A stretch of DNA of 64,000 bases from Bolinopsis microptera. Lineage: Eukaryota > Ctenophora > Tentaculata > Lobata > Bolinopsidae. The position numbers were made by a program, and so were the translations under genes. Below, one piece after another: positions 24,072 to 36,426 of this stretch (position 1 is its first letter; each line of letters starts with the position of its first letter). Below the pieces are notes generated by a model. It saw only the letters and a list, made by a program, of their open reading frames with translations, was not told the origin of the DNA and made no database searches. The stretch covers positions 15,819,337 through 15,883,336 of the forward strand of contig NC_087080.1 in assembly GCF_026151205.1 (NCBI RefSeq), given 5' to 3'.

Positions 24072-25073
24072 GTTGTTGTGATTTGAAAAATGGAGTTTAC
24101 ATTCTAATTCTGGGAGTCGATATGTTACACTGGGTGGGTTTTTACACTAATGTAATGTCTAAATATCTCTAACCAGCTTTTAGATGTTCAAATCATCTTA
24201 ATAAATATATAAATTATAACTTGTGATGTTCGTAAAATTAAGAAATGGTTAATGGAAGGCATGGTACAGAAAAGAAAGAGGAAGGTATATTACCTTTAAA
24301 CGTATCAATTATTTCATTCAAAACTATCGTAAATTTAGCTTCATCTAAAATAAATAAGTTCTACAAACAGAGCTTAGCAAAAGTTAACCATATTTTGAAA
24401 GAAACTTGTTTATCATGTTTCAAATCTATGACTGAAATAATGACGTTTATTGCAAATGCAAACAAAACATGCAACAGCAAAATAAAACATTTACCGTTGA
24501 AATTCCTAACTGTCCTCGAGAAATTACCATATTTTCTACAATATTAAAATTAGGTAAAATTGGCATGCTTCACAAAAAATAAAATTATACCATGATAATG
24601 TTTTTACAGAACCAGCAGTGTATGAAAGACAGTTAAGTAATTGTTATTTATATTATTAATAAGGAAATATATTATGACCATCATTTAATTCTCAAAATAG
24701 TTCCCTTGATTGAATAAAATCAAAATAAGTCTGTCGTTCTTACATCTTTCCTCTATACTTGTGGACTCTCGTATGTATCATGGGGGGATTACCAAATAAG
24801 GTTATATAGGAAATAACTTTGTACTGATATCGGGTAGTTTACCAATTCTTTCTAGTCTATTTTAACCGTGGCATAGATCTTGTAAATGAATATCCTGCAT
24901 GCTAGATATCCGATTGTTCCTGAAATTTTTTGGTGATGATAGAAAATATGGATGGGAAGCTATAAACAGATGATTTTGATCAATGTTAAAAACAAGCACT
25001 CCAAAACTTCCTAGCTAGGTAATAATCATTAAGGTGACGGTCGGTTAAATAACTTTCACGACCCTTTACTTAC
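24072..25073. other. Region between STX16 and the last TM9SF3 exon found
   Basis: AT-rich. The final short TM9SF3 exon (about 25 codons after the IMCG motif) should lie here or beyond, but I could not identify it. The plus frame at 24245-24547 has no recognisable domain and I do not call it. Confidence 0.45.
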
Positions 25074-28000
25074 CACACATGATACCAAAAGCAAGACTGA
25101 AAACGAACATGTTGGCGAAGTAGAAGACTGTCTGGAAAAGACCGTACATTCTGAAATACATTGCCATTAACCATACATAATGTTCCGCAAATATACACGC
25201 GTCAAAATCTACACGAAATACAATTTAAACTCGCGTGCGCACCAGATGATGTACGACGTAGCTCATGAAAATATCGATCGCGCGCTCCATTCAGTCCGAT
25301 TTTAATGTGATAAACTCAAAGATCATCGCCACGTTAGCTCAGAGCGAATTATCCCGAATTATCATCCAATATCCGGCATAAAATGCATATCAAAGCGATC
25401 CGATCTTACTTGGTCTTGAAAACGAAATAGTAGATAGCGTAGAGGTAGATGTAGAAACCAGTAGATGCTGCACTGAGAAAACTTGTCCACTGCCTGGAAA
25501 ATATCGATGTTTAGTAACCGAAGTCTGGGAATAAATCATTCAATTGTTTTGTTCTTCTTCTATATTCGGGAAAGGGTGTGCCCGCCGATTATTTCAAGAA
25601 GGAATTTCCTCCAGAAATTCATAATTCAGCACTTTCTTGAAGACTAAATCATAAAATTTCGCATACATCATATTATAGCAATACAGAGCAAGAAGAGGTC
25701 ATTGGCCAACTCAAATAGAACTTAAAACTTATGCTATATTTTGTAAATTTGTGACCATTCCAGGGGAAATCCCGATACACTTAAAAACGATGGGAAAGAT
25801 TGACTTACCATCGGTAATCCTCGCTATTAAGAAGGAAGTAGATGCAGACAATGGTAATGCAGATTGTAACAGCCATCAAGATGAGATAAACGAGCAACAT
25901 AAACCCGTATACATAGTAAATCTTGTACGCCCAAAATGATGTGAATATAAAGTACCTGGGGATTTTAAAGTTACCCTTGCGTCTCAAATACAGATAAAGA
26001 ATCTGGACAGTTCTTATTGTGATCTAAGATCACTTACATTTATTTATTAGTGCTTTAGGGGTACCGAACTTTCGGAGGAGTAAGTGAATTATAAGAGTTG
26101 AAGAATGATATCGTTATATTTTCGTACATTTCGATGAAAACTGAACCAAATGGTAGGATTCCTCCAGCGCACCCAATAAAACTTGGCTCCATAAACCACT
26201 TCTTCTCCGGAATTTGCCTGAAATAAATCCAATAAAAAACCAAGAAAGAATGTAATGCAGAATTTGTTCACCCAGATTTCGTGGGCGTGAAATACAAAAA
26301 CATATACAGTTTCATTTTACAAATCCATAAAATCTCGTCTTAAAGAAATATAACGATTACGATTGCTCTATCCCCGGCAATCATTACACCAACATGACAA
26401 CAGATGATGGATATTTCAAACCTGGGTACAGGGTTGATTCTACAGGGAGGTTTAGGAGTACCGGAGACGTTCCTCCCAAACACCGCCCCCACCATCGTCA
26501 GGGGCAGGATTATAAATAGACAGATTGACGCTATCGCTATCTGGCAATAATAAAGGATCACTTTTTTGGAAATATGTAATTTTTTCCTGTTATGATTGGA
26601 AAATGTGTAATGTGATACGTGCGCATGATACAATATAGTGTGTAATATATAGTACTGCGCCACTGTTATTTGTTTTGAAACTTCCCGCCAGCCAGTCTGA
26701 GGTGACTCGCAGTCTGTCCTCATAATCTCTGGCAACCCTCGCGAAAAATTATCGGTTACCAGAGTCCAGGACTTTTGGGGGAAATAATTCCCGGAAAATA
26801 TTATAAGCCCTCTAGAACTGTTCTGTTTACGAGTAACCAGAGAGGGACTACAAAGGAATTTAGAGACAATAACTCTACATTTAACTAGAGCACTAGATTC
26901 CGACATTCTAATTTTTATCAAACAATTGAAATTAAGGACCAGATACAAGGTTGAACGATTGTTTATCTTAGCTACATGAAATTAGGAAAGTTTCAGTATA
27001 ATATCCTCTAGCTGCTATTTTCATTCTTTTATTTTAGTTAAATTCCATTAATTGATCATTATATCATCTTGTCACTAATTAAGTAATTAAGCTACTAATA
27101 GTAATTAACAGGTACTTACCATACTGGTGAATGGGATTGCTTTGGCACTGTGGTAGGAGATAGCAATGAAGTTGATGAAGAAAGAAGTTGAGCACACAAC
27201 ACCAGGAAACAGACTCGCTCCAACTAACGACTGTCTGATCCACCGGCGACCTGGTTTTATATCGATTTATTGTCATGAGACTCGTCGGCTATAGTCGGCT
27301 ATAGCCGGCTAATTGTAGATATTTTTTAAAGAATATTATCTAACTTGGACTATAACCTCCGGTTCCATCAGATGATGTAGAGTCGAAGCCGCCAACTTAC
27401 ACTGTAAAGATTTGAAAGCGCGAACAACGAAAACCAACATAAAGCTCAAGCCAAAGAAAATACCCACCTCCGAGTTGAGAATAAAGTGCACCGCCGGTGT
27501 ACCCATTAATGGGGGAGGTAGCAGCGTACACGAATATTGCAGTAGAGAGGATACTACCTCTCTCCGTCCACAACTTCTCTGTAACAGCCAGGAGGATGAT
27601 TACGAGTGCTGCACAGGAGAGCTGACAGCCAGTGCCGATCAGGGTGCTGAAGAAGAGAGAGTGTGCGCTTGGTCTGAACACGTCACCGTGGATCTGAGAA
27701 GGGTGCATGTTTTAGTTAATGTTTTTATCTAATGAGACTTTGTGTACTTCCAATATATCTGCAAAATTAAATAACAAGGGAATGTGACAGTTAGAGGGCC
27801 TGTAAGTACTGGAAAACTTAATTTGAAGAAAATGAAAGACTTCTAATCAATATACGAAAAGATAACATTACATTTACAGCTTTAAGAATTGATATTTTGC
27901 ACATGAAAATCACCTGTTTCCATCCATACTCGTCACCCAAATCTCTCTCAATATCGTCCAAATCATCATCTTTACTGTACCTCTGGTAATCTTTCCTTAA

Positions 28001-29329
28001 CGTTCTCATCAATATCATGGCCACCAAACCGACCAGGAATATCACCATCATGAAGGAGTTGAAGATAGAGAACCAGTGAATCTGTAATCCATGTCATTAT
28101 TATATCGTTTTAAAATTGTCAATTTCGCAAACACATACTTGCTTAGTGTAAATATGAAGTCTCAATTCATGGCTTCCAGGTTCAATCTTGATAATTGAGC
28201 TTCAACAATAAGTTTCAAGATATAACCTTGTGTTTGAAGAAAGACGCGTCCAAGTATTTATCGTATCTATCCTTAAACTCGACACTACTTTCAGTCCATG
28301 TGACTTCATATGACATTTCCAGGGTGGTTCCCTCAGCGACCATAGTTTTCTTCTCAGTTGTCACAGAAACATCCACAATCCTGTTACCGTTGTATGCAAT
28401 CTCAATTTTCCTGAAAACGTTATATATAGAAATAGAGTGGGACACCATACTACAACAGCAGAGAATATGAAAGGAGGTGACCTTTTTTGTGCCCAGAATC
28501 TCCGAGGGGATAAAATTGCCGAAAATTAAGCTCTCCTCCCATAGTAATTTGGAGATTGAAGTGTACAGCAATCGTAGCTAAATTACCTGTGAGTCCAAAC
28601 AGTATACTCCTTCTCATTCTTCTCTCCGACAATAGCCCATATGGGCAGATCATCAAGATACATCTGATACCAGTAGTGGTTCTTGATAGCGTACACCAAC
28701 AATTTGTGGTCCTTTTTCGTCAGGGGCTGCCTACAGTACACATTACTCGCTACATTCTCTGAAAGTAAAAGTTTTCTTTAGTTTTTCTAAGAGATTCTTG
28801 TTCGAATAATGACAAAAGGTATTATGATTCCTCCTACAAGCTTGATAAAAATGAAAAACTAAAATTAGAACTTTAATAGCATAACCTACTTTTGAACTGA
28901 ATATCAAGTCCGCTGAAAGCTAACTCGACCCCTAAAATATTCTCTCCCAGAGTTTCGTGGTAATGTGATATTCCCTGTCTGGGCCCCTTGCAGAAGGGCA
29001 AGGAAAAGTACTTGTAAGTTTCTTGTTGGTTGTGATAGGGCCCCACTGTGTTCATCCATAGTACTACTTCTTCCCCATCTTCGTACTGAGACACCAAATT
29101 GTTATTGACATATTTTGATAATTGTGGTAAGTTCACTAATTTAACCTTTCGGTAAAATGTATTATCTAGATCTCAAAATATTTCATAAAAGCTCATTATA
29201 CAATATATACACTATACAGTATACATATGAGTAATACACAGTATACATATTACATACCTTGTGATCATGCTCATCTGCAAGAACAAAATCTGCAAAGATT
29301 AAAAAGCATATGATTATAGCATTCCACAT
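25074..29329 (-). CDS. TM9SF3: Transmembrane 9 superfamily member 3 (12 exons found, 3' exon missing)
   Basis: Nonaspanin, a nine-helix Golgi/endomembrane protein. Minus-strand exons: 29258-29329, 28890-29085, 28587-28758, 28227-28410, 27914-28081, 27468-27693, 27120-27250, 26422-26540, 26128-26217, 25809-25955, 25410-25493 and 25074-25150. They give 1666 nt (555 residues plus one base); all GT/AG junctions keep frame. The start at 29329 gives a signal peptide ([18 protein letters not shown]). Family hallmarks in order: [154 protein letters not shown]. These match TM9SF3 rather than TM9SF2/4. The last exon, about 25 codons, was not found. CNOT9 starts 620 bp upstream on the same strand. Confidence 0.94.
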
Positions 29330-29949
29330 AACCGATTCTGATAACAATCACAATCACAAGCACCAAGCAATTACCACTTCAGCATGTCATCATCTACAAG
29401 AAGAATGGTTAAAGAAACAACATAATCATTGTAGCGTGATCGATAAAATTATGGTTTTGTCCGGTTTTTCATTAAGAACTTTATGTTTTGATTCATTTTG
29501 CATGTAAATATGACATCTTGAAAGAATTTTTGTCAAAGAAAACATAATTAATAATAATAAACGACACATAAATACTTATTTTAAAGTTAAGATATTATTG
29601 AAAAAACAAGTTATATATCATCAATAGTATACATTTACAGTTATCATAATATGTGTAAATCCTGTTTGTGTCATGAATATCACATCTATCAATCTCAAAC
29701 ATGAATATTAAGAGAAGTTTGAAAGATTTAATGTGATATTCTACCCTCACTTGTCAATTGTAACATTCTTTAGGGTGAAAACTGGCTCTTCAAATGCTTA
29801 AATATTTCAACTTCCACAAATGCACTTCCTATCGGTCAAATGTCAGCTAATGATGCCTTGATCGTTGACAGGACTAAATACACCAAGGCCATATAAAATG
29901 TCTTCTGTGAAAAGAATGGAGAGTATCATGAGTGTCCATCATTAGATTA
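29330..29949. other. Intergenic, CNOT9 3' side to TM9SF3 5' side
   Basis: AT-rich, about 620 bp. It must hold the CNOT9 3' UTR and the TM9SF3 promoter, but I see no clear poly(A) signal or core promoter motif. Confidence 0.5.
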
Positions 29950-30813
29950 TTAAAACTGCTGTGGGGTGTTTTTGGAATTGCTGAGATTGCGTTGCAGCAT
30001 TTGGACCCACCTCTTGGTGCTGTTATCATCCTGCTTGATCATCTTGTTAATGCTTCCATCTTTCAATTGCTCTGGCATGAGAGTGCGATTTAGTGCTTCT
30101 TTGGCCCTTGGGTTGTCTGTCAAGCGCAAGTAGCACCTCACTACATGCTTTAAAAGTCTCCCAGAGGGCTCTCTGACTAGACTGTCAACCATTGACTGTA
30201 GAACACTCGTGACACTCTTGAATCTCTCATAGGTATAACAGATGTAAGCAAGTCCATGATCATCAAGCAAGATCTTTTGAAGGATGAAAGTAGCAACAGT
30301 TTTGCTGAGTTCACTTCCGTGCTCCATGATTCTTAGCAGCAATGGAATTATTTCAGTGTTTAACAAGAACTGAATAACCTCCTTGTCATCAGGTTTAACC
30401 AAAGCACCCACAACACCAAGACTAGTCAGTCTCAGATACTCAAACTGACGGAGTTTAGATGTGGTGTGTAAGAAAGGATACAAGAACAGTGGAATATTAG
30501 CCATCAGGAAGTAAGATCTTGTCTCCTGATGAGAAGCAACACATTGCAATAGAGCAAGAGCATTGCATACGCTGTTACTCTGCTGAGCAGTGAGTTGGGG
30601 AGGTGATATAAGGGGATAAATTGCAATAATTTCTTGTAATAGAGCTGTTATTGTTCCAAATGAATGCCACAGCAAAGGAGCAAGATCTGGAACTAATTCT
30701 CGTTTCTTGCTCAGTTCTGCAAGTGATTGTTCCCTTGTTTCTGGATTCAAAAGGTTCTGTACCCATTGATAAATCTGCTCCCGGTCGACAGTTGCTTTTG
30801 GACTGCTAGTCAT
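29950..30813 (-). CDS. CNOT9: CCR4-NOT complex subunit 9 (RQCD1/Caf40), intronless
   Basis: Armadillo-repeat subunit of the CCR4-NOT deadenylase; it docks tryptophan-containing mRNA-decay factors and helps recruit the complex to targets. The single exon encodes 287 residues with no break, near the usual size of about 299. Hallmarks: [20 protein letters not shown] near residue 15, [17 protein letters not shown] near 46, [17 protein letters not shown] near 81, [16 protein letters not shown] near 127, [20 protein letters not shown] near 173, and [15 protein letters not shown] near 225. The ATG follows in-frame non-coding sequence, and the family N-terminus (DREQIYQWV) begins ten residues in. Neighbouring genes are intron-rich, so an intronless copy may be a retrogene, although its frame is intact and conserved. 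Confidence 0.96.
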   Translation of the reverse strand: MTSSPKATVDREQIYQWVQNLLNPETREQSLAELSKKRELVPDLAPLLWHSFGTITALLQEIIAIYPLISPPQLTAQQSNSVCNALALLQCVASHQETRSYFLMANIPLFLYPFLHTTSKLRQFEYLRLTSLGVVGALVKPDDKEVIQFLLNTEIIPLLLRIMEHGSELSKTVATFILQKILLDDHGLAYICYTYERFKSVTSVLQSMVDSLVREPSGRLLKHVVRCYLRLTDNPRAKEALNRTLMPEQLKDGSINKMIKQDDNSTKRWVQMLQRNLSNSKNTPQQF

Positions 30814-30947
30814 AACTGAAGCAAATTTTGGAAATTTAGTAACATAAAATCTTTAAATCAACAACTATTGTATGTGCAGGTTATAGATCTGGAAACTGAT
30901 TGAGAAGTGAGCCATTCCCAACACGTGACAGTGATTTTCCTTTCAGC

Positions 30948-31539
30948 CAGAGGCGGCTCGTGGGAGCTGGCTGGCAGTTTTGTTGGGGGTCCAATCGATG
31001 GACTGGGGGGAGGGAGGGGGCTTGGGAGCCGGCTCAAGCTGATCCCTCCAAACTACCGATTACATTACACACAGGGCCTTGTAAATGTAATGTGTAACAC
31101 TTTACAGGCGACAGCAAACAAACACAAATACTTATAACATGGGTGAAACAGGACACCAGTCCACACGTGTACGATCTCAGCCGCGCAGTATCATATAGCA
31201 GTCAAATTGCAAAGGGTCCTGGACCCCCAAATCGAGGCAAATCATAATAGATTACCTATAGTGGGATGCGCACGATGTGCTTTGTACCGTTTACAATTAA
31301 CTATGTGTTAAAACTGCGCGGCTGAGTGGTCCAGGACTCCCTACAACTAAACACAAAATATCACGAAGATCACGCGTGCGCTTACATTAAAACGTATGAT
31401 AGTAAATGAAGACCTTTATATTGCGATTTGTTATTTCCTAACACTATTACTAATTACTATTTCTATTTTAAGCACCAGCCACCAGATAATAATTTTAAGG
31501 CGTCCACGGACGCCTGGACGCCCTCAATAGCCGCCTCTG
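30948..31539. mobile_element. Non-autonomous hAT element, 592 bp
   Basis: The terminal inverted repeats CAGAGGCGGCT and AGCCGCCTCTG are flanked by a perfect 8-bp direct repeat CTTTCAGC (30940-30947 and 31540-31547). Eight-bp target duplications with CAG-starting ends are the hAT signature. No transposase frame is present. It sits 135 bp upstream of the CNOT9 start codon. Confidence 0.92.
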
Positions 31540-31547
31540 CTTTCAGC

Positions 31548-32690
31548 TTCAATATTGAACAATATTGTTTGATGCAACCTCCCCAACAGTATCCATATTC
31601 GTAAATTAGACCTCATAAATTTTTGACGTTGCATTAAACTATTAACTAAAGGTTTTCAATAATGCAAGAAAAGAACACACTAGGAAAGAAAGTAATACAA
31701 TTTAGAAATTGAATTACTGTACAACGATTTTTATACATTTTCATAAATTGAGGATGTTGTTATAAATATAGAAGGATGAGGGTAATGGGCACTATGTGTA
31801 ACCTATGTATCGACTAAATGTTTTAATATCTATCCAATATTGGGCATATGAGTGAACTGGAATAAACTATAACATTAACATACGTTTCATTTCCCTTTTC
31901 AAGCGTATAATTGCATACCAGCTAGCCATGCCAGATGGCCTGCATGTTTTGTGTGCAGAAAAGGGATCTATGCCAAGCATAGCTAATAAACTTTCGGTTT
32001 AATCATTTAATTACAAACAAACAATCTAATAACATTTATGGGCTCCCATGCCATGTTGATAAGTTTAAGAATTGATCAAATATATTCTATATCGTAAATT
32101 TGTCCACCTTCACCGTAAATCAATATGAATTTCGAAACAATCTGTGTGCACTGAAAGAGACCCTGAGTGCTAGTATCTTTTTGTAGCGCCCATCCCTTTT
32201 TTCAAACCTTAGGGGTACCCTTTGAATTTTGATCTTTTGGTAGGGCCCCTCATTTAGCCCTCAATTACGATTTTCTGATCATTTCAATGAGTGATTTCGC
32301 ATAAATCCAACGAATCCTTATAGCTATTCTATTAGCTATCTCCATAAACTAAGTTACAGTTAAATTTGAAGCCTGGACCTTCTGCTCAGAAAGCGAATGC
32401 TCTGACTAGGCCATCCAAACAATAAGCCCCGGATAGGAGGAGGACTACACCAGATATTGGTGGCACCAATGACCAATTCGAGCAGTAGTTAACTAGTCAT
32501 TAATCAAAAATCATTAAACAGCTTTAATAATTTTGTACATGGTTATTGGGCACCAAAGAAACATTGCATTTTATGATTAATACTGTTACTGTTCGCATAA
32601 AACACCCCTATAATTAAAGAGTATTTTGGTAGCGCTTCTTTTTTTTATCTAGACACTTATTTTACTTCGGAGTATTCCAACAGCCATATT
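31548..32690. other. Gene-free stretch
   Basis: No exon recognised. Near 32365-32435 the minus strand reads as a degenerate tRNA-like sequence (GGCCTAGTCAGAGCATTCGC, later GGTCCAGGCTTCAAAT), possibly an old tRNA-derived SINE head. Confidence 0.45.
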
Positions 32691-32739
32691 GTTACACAAG
32701 TGCAACCAGCCAATTACAGGAAGCCGAAGGATTTGTTTT

Positions 32740-32996
32740 TAGCCAGTGACGGTTAAGGTAGTGTGTACCATACTTTCTTCGCCCGAGACTTTGCTGCAAT
32801 GTGCAGCTCCTCATTTAACCCTCACACCCGATTTCTCGAGTATTCGGCTGAGTAGACCGGGGGGCTGCATAGACCACTCACGATCCTTAGCTGAATGTCA
32901 ACGACACTCACCCCACGACCAGGCAGGCAGTGGGATTTGAACCCGCAATCTCACGATTGCAAAGCTGGCTAACCAACTGCGCTACCTGGCCGTTAA
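32740..32996 (-). mobile_element. tRNA-derived SINE
   Basis: On the minus strand the 5' end reads GGCCAGGTAGCGCAGTTGGT with an A-box-like core and then, about 40 bases on, GCGGGTTCAAATCCCAC with a B-box. Both are typical of an RNA polymerase III promoter of tRNA type. The acceptor ends do not pair properly, and about 180 bases of non-tRNA body follow (to about 32740), so this is a SINE rather than a tRNA gene. The 3' limit is uncertain. Confidence 0.72.
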
Positions 32997-33174
32997 AAAT
33001 AATTTGTATAATAATTTGAAAATAATTTGTAATCGAGTACACTTTACACGGTGGTCAGAAAATGGAAAAGAATTAATCTTTTTTATCCGGCGCCATTCTT
33101 TTCATGTTTAACATATATATTATTTAACTTACTGGTCTATTGCTCGATTTTCTCACTGTTAATTGACGGTCGTT

Positions 33175-33610
33175 TCACTAGGTTACGATACAGGGGAGCC
33201 GCGCATTCGTGCGCTGCGGTTCATGCAACGTATGACAAAGCGCCGCCCAGTAATGCATTGTTTGTTGCTCTAACCAGAGCCCTCTCGCTTACAGTAGCGC
33301 GCGTATACACATGGCTATGTGAACATTGTTTGTAGCGCGATGCACTGCTCAAAAAACTTTACCGCCTGTCAGGCTCGCTAGAGGTGATCGATTTTTACTG
33401 GGCCGCGCTCAGCCTGTCATTCCGCCTAATTGTCTATATGTTAATGAACATAATAGCCTGGGGTCCCCAGGTAAATCGATTTTCAACAGCGCGTTTGTCC
33501 TCGTGCGTCACGTCAAGTTTTGTCATACGTTGTATGACCCGCCGCGCACGAATGCGCAGCTCCCCCTGTATCGTAGAAACTCTACAGGGGTGTAACGATA
33601 TAGTGAAACA
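33175..33610. mobile_element. Foldback element with inverted arms of about 60 bp
   Basis: The left arm at about 33187-33240 (ATACAGGGGAGCCGCGCATT, then CGTATGACAAAG) is the reverse complement of the right arm at about 33513-33574 (TTGTCATACGTTGTATGACC, then CCCCCTGTATCGT). The outer flanks also share GTTTCACTA inverted. The centre carries the dispersed CGCTCAGCCTGTCATTCCGC family core at 33405-33475. The GGGTGTAACGATA end resembles hAT termini, but I could not fix target duplications. Confidence 0.72.
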
Positions 33611-34186
33611 ACGATGGGGGTCACGACGTGATACAAGTCAAGTTTACTTTTTGCACGCTGCATTCAGCCTAGTAGTCATGACAACCACATTAATTTGCAA
33701 AATTAAAAAGCTGTGATCTTTTATTTGGCCCAAAATCAAACTTTTGGTGTTGATTCAAAATCTCGCTCCTACTAAATTGGGTTAGGGTTAAGGTTGGGAT
33801 CAGATTAGAGGGTTAGGGTTTCGAAAAGTCGTTCAGAACTAGCTAGAGAACGGGTTGAAAAAGTCACGTGACAGTCGAGTGTAAAGTGATTAATCATCAT
33901 CCTAAATCGCTCGCCCAAATTTTTAAAAAACTCTTGTGAAACGGCCCTTTGGTTGTGAAATTGCATTGATTTACATCGGTGTATTTTTGGATGCTGATTC
34001 CGATACGAATCGAAATAGAATCACTCCCAGATAGATAAATGTATAGACGCTTTGGCAGTCAATTGTAGCCTACATTTAAGTGTCCGTAGATTCAAAAGTA
34101 TAAAAAATACAGTCATTTCGAACCACAGGTTTCAAAAATAATTGCTTATGCTTTAGTTTACATTATATTGAAAAATAATTTGACGT
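33611..34186. other. Gene-free stretch
   Basis: No exon recognised. A short GGTTAGGGTTAAGG run occurs near 33779. Confidence 0.45.
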
Positions 34187-34194
34187 CATCATCA

Positions 34195-34323
34195 CTTGAT
34201 TCACGATGTCAATCCTTCGCAGCTCGGTGAGGCACAGTGGTGCATCTCGCCGATCTACCGAAGCATTATTAGATGCGCATTATTGGATGCGCGCGCGCGA
34301 CCCAGTAGTGCATCGCGCTACAA
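34195..34323. mobile_element. Miniature element, 129 bp, 8-bp target duplication
   Basis: It begins CTTGATTCACGATG and ends CATCGCGCTACAA, and is flanked by the direct repeat CATCATCA (34187-34194 and 34324-34331). The same ends occur inverted at 44132-44228, again with an 8-bp duplication. The ends are weak inverted repeats of each other (TTGnnnCnCGATG). It is internally GC-rich and non-coding. Confidence 0.82.
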
Positions 34324-34331
34324 CATCATCA

Positions 34332-35221
34332 CCACTTGATAACGTCATCAAATTAAGTCTTTTTAAAACTTGATTTTTGAAAAAATAACAATTTTTCAAA
34401 TCAATTTTACACCATTAAGGAGTAATTTTATTCAAAATGTGAGGAAATTTTCACCTTTAACAATTGTTCAAGCATTCTGAAAATCTACGGGAAAGTTTTC
34501 CTACCTTGCTCCTTCATAAAAGATATTCGCTATTGAAGTTAGTGCTTTTTTGGAGAATAATTTTATAAAAGCACAAAAGTTGTGAATTAGTATTCTCTGG
34601 GGTTGGGCTATCCCAATTGGGTTGTGGAGCTCAATTTTGCTTCCTAAAGATCGAAATTGTGTTATATAGGCTAGTTTTAATGTTTAAAGTTGAAAATCGA
34701 AAAGTTGCAACGTGAGGACACGCCCAAATTGATTTAAAATTGCTAAAATCACTGAAAATTGTTATTTTCACGATTTTTATCAACTTTGGAGTCCCGTTGT
34801 GATCCAAGGTTCTATTTGAAATCTTCTGAAACTTTGCATGCTTATCGAACTATATATAAAATAACACTATGCTAAAATTTACGGTGATTCAATATTGTCT
34901 GCGTACGCAACGTCCGCTCAAAGTTTGCACGTGCGAAAGGTGATAATTTTTATCATTCGTGATTTCGAATAAATTCTGCTCTCCCACGATATTTTAAATG
35001 GCATTATATATTAATGTAATGCCAACTTGAATGCGTAAAAAGTGCCATATTCAGTTAGTTATCGACAGATATGCCTACGCTACCTAAACACAAGGAAATG
35101 TTTTCAAAGGTAAAATTTCGGAATTGTTGAAATTACCTCCTTATTAATATCAGTATTAATGAAGTTATAAGTTTACATTTCGACTTTGTTAATTATTCTG
35201 ACATTATATTCAAAAAGAGAT
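34332..35221. other. Gene-free stretch
   Basis: AT-rich sequence with no exon or repeat structure that I recognise. Confidence 0.45.
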
Positions 35222-35522
35222 GATATTTGACCAAACCCATAATCATGGGTAGAGTGGACCGCTGCCAGTGTCTCTCTTTTCCAAACAAAAGGAAATTATA
35301 TTAATTTGAACCGTCCGCAAATGCAAATTGATATCGAGAATGAAATCCGTCGCTCGCTTTTCCTATTCATTCACGGCTTACGAATTGTAATAAAGCTTAT
35401 TGAATGGGAAAAGCGAGCGACCGATTTCATTCTCGATATCAATTTGCATTTGCGGACGGTTCACTGAGAACACTGGCAGCGGTCCACTCTACCCATGATT
35501 ATGGGTTTTGGTCAAATATGAT
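35222..35522. mobile_element. Long-arm foldback MITE, copy 1
   Basis: The two halves are inverted copies: CATAATCATGGGTAGAGTGG, ACCGCTGCCAGTGT and AATGCAAATTGATATCGAG on the left reappear reversed on the right. The left arm has an extra block of about 35 bp near 35275-35310. A second copy lies at about 43982-44275. It is non-coding. Confidence 0.88.
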
Positions 35523-36426
35523 GTAATATAAGTCGCAGGAAAAACAAAAAATTAAATTCACTAGGAGGAAGATTTTTCACATGTCTGCACTTAGAATATC
35601 AAATATAATAGCTTGTAAAATAGTCAAATAAATCGTCATGATTATAGTATTAATTGTATGTTAAACTCAGACATCGTTTTGTGAATATAATTGAGTTATC
35701 GCAGTAATGGAAAATGCTGGTGTTAGAATTACAGAGATCATGACTAATTGAGTTAGAAGCTAGTTTGATAAATCACTGTAATTATAGTGCGAATATTAAA
35801 TATTATGTACCAGCTTAGTCTTACAGCCAGGGTGTTTTCTGTATATACTTATACGTATAAATATAATTGAGTTGTCGAAGTAAAATAAAATCTCACAAGT
35901 TTTAATTTCAGGTGGTATTTTTTACATGTCTGTTCACTGATGAGGTGATACAGTATAAAATATTGTCCTCACAACTGGTCTATAAGTATAAGCAAAGCCT
36001 CACAAAATTCATAATGTGGCTGTGCTGTTTAGTGTTTATCAAGCAGCTATGTCCAGTCCGGATGAATCCGTACTACTGAGATCAGTAAAGAAGGATCTTT
36101 TCTCTGTGATCTTTTTAGAGACCATTTACTCCGGACTTCTGAATTTTCAGAAACCATTCTGCGCCTTTTTTTCTATTTAATACGTTATTATTCTTTTGTC
36201 ATTGTTTTTGCTATCAATATCGTGCAATTATTTTTCTACATATTAGGTAATCCTTGAGGGGGGTTCACATATTAGGTAATCCCTGAGGGGGGTTCACATA
36301 TTAGGTAATCCCTGAGGGACTGACTTACTTTGATGAAAAATTATCGTTCAAGCAATATACTTAGCGGGAAGAAAATTCATTTTCAGTGATTTTACGATCG
36401 TTTTACCTACTGTTCAAATAGTTAAG
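35523..36426. other. Gene-free stretch upstream of the secreted-protein gene
   Basis: Holds a three-copy tandem repeat of about 34 bp near 36240-36312 (TTCACATATTAGGTAATCC, then CTGAGGGG), related to the ends of the TWA-flanked MITE family. It should contain the promoter of the gene starting at 36427; no clear TATA box is seen. Confidence 0.5.

Noticed and set aside
24735..24790. Short minus frame ending in TAA as the last TM9SF3 exon
   Set aside because: Similarity to the family C-terminus is too weak and no acceptor with the right phase precedes it.
26340..26948. 202-codon minus frame
   Set aside because: It only overlaps the TM9SF3 exon 26422-26540; the rest is intron without domain.
32923..32996. 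Functional tRNA gene
   Set aside because: A and B boxes are present but the acceptor stem does not pair and a long non-tRNA body follows; a SINE is more likely.
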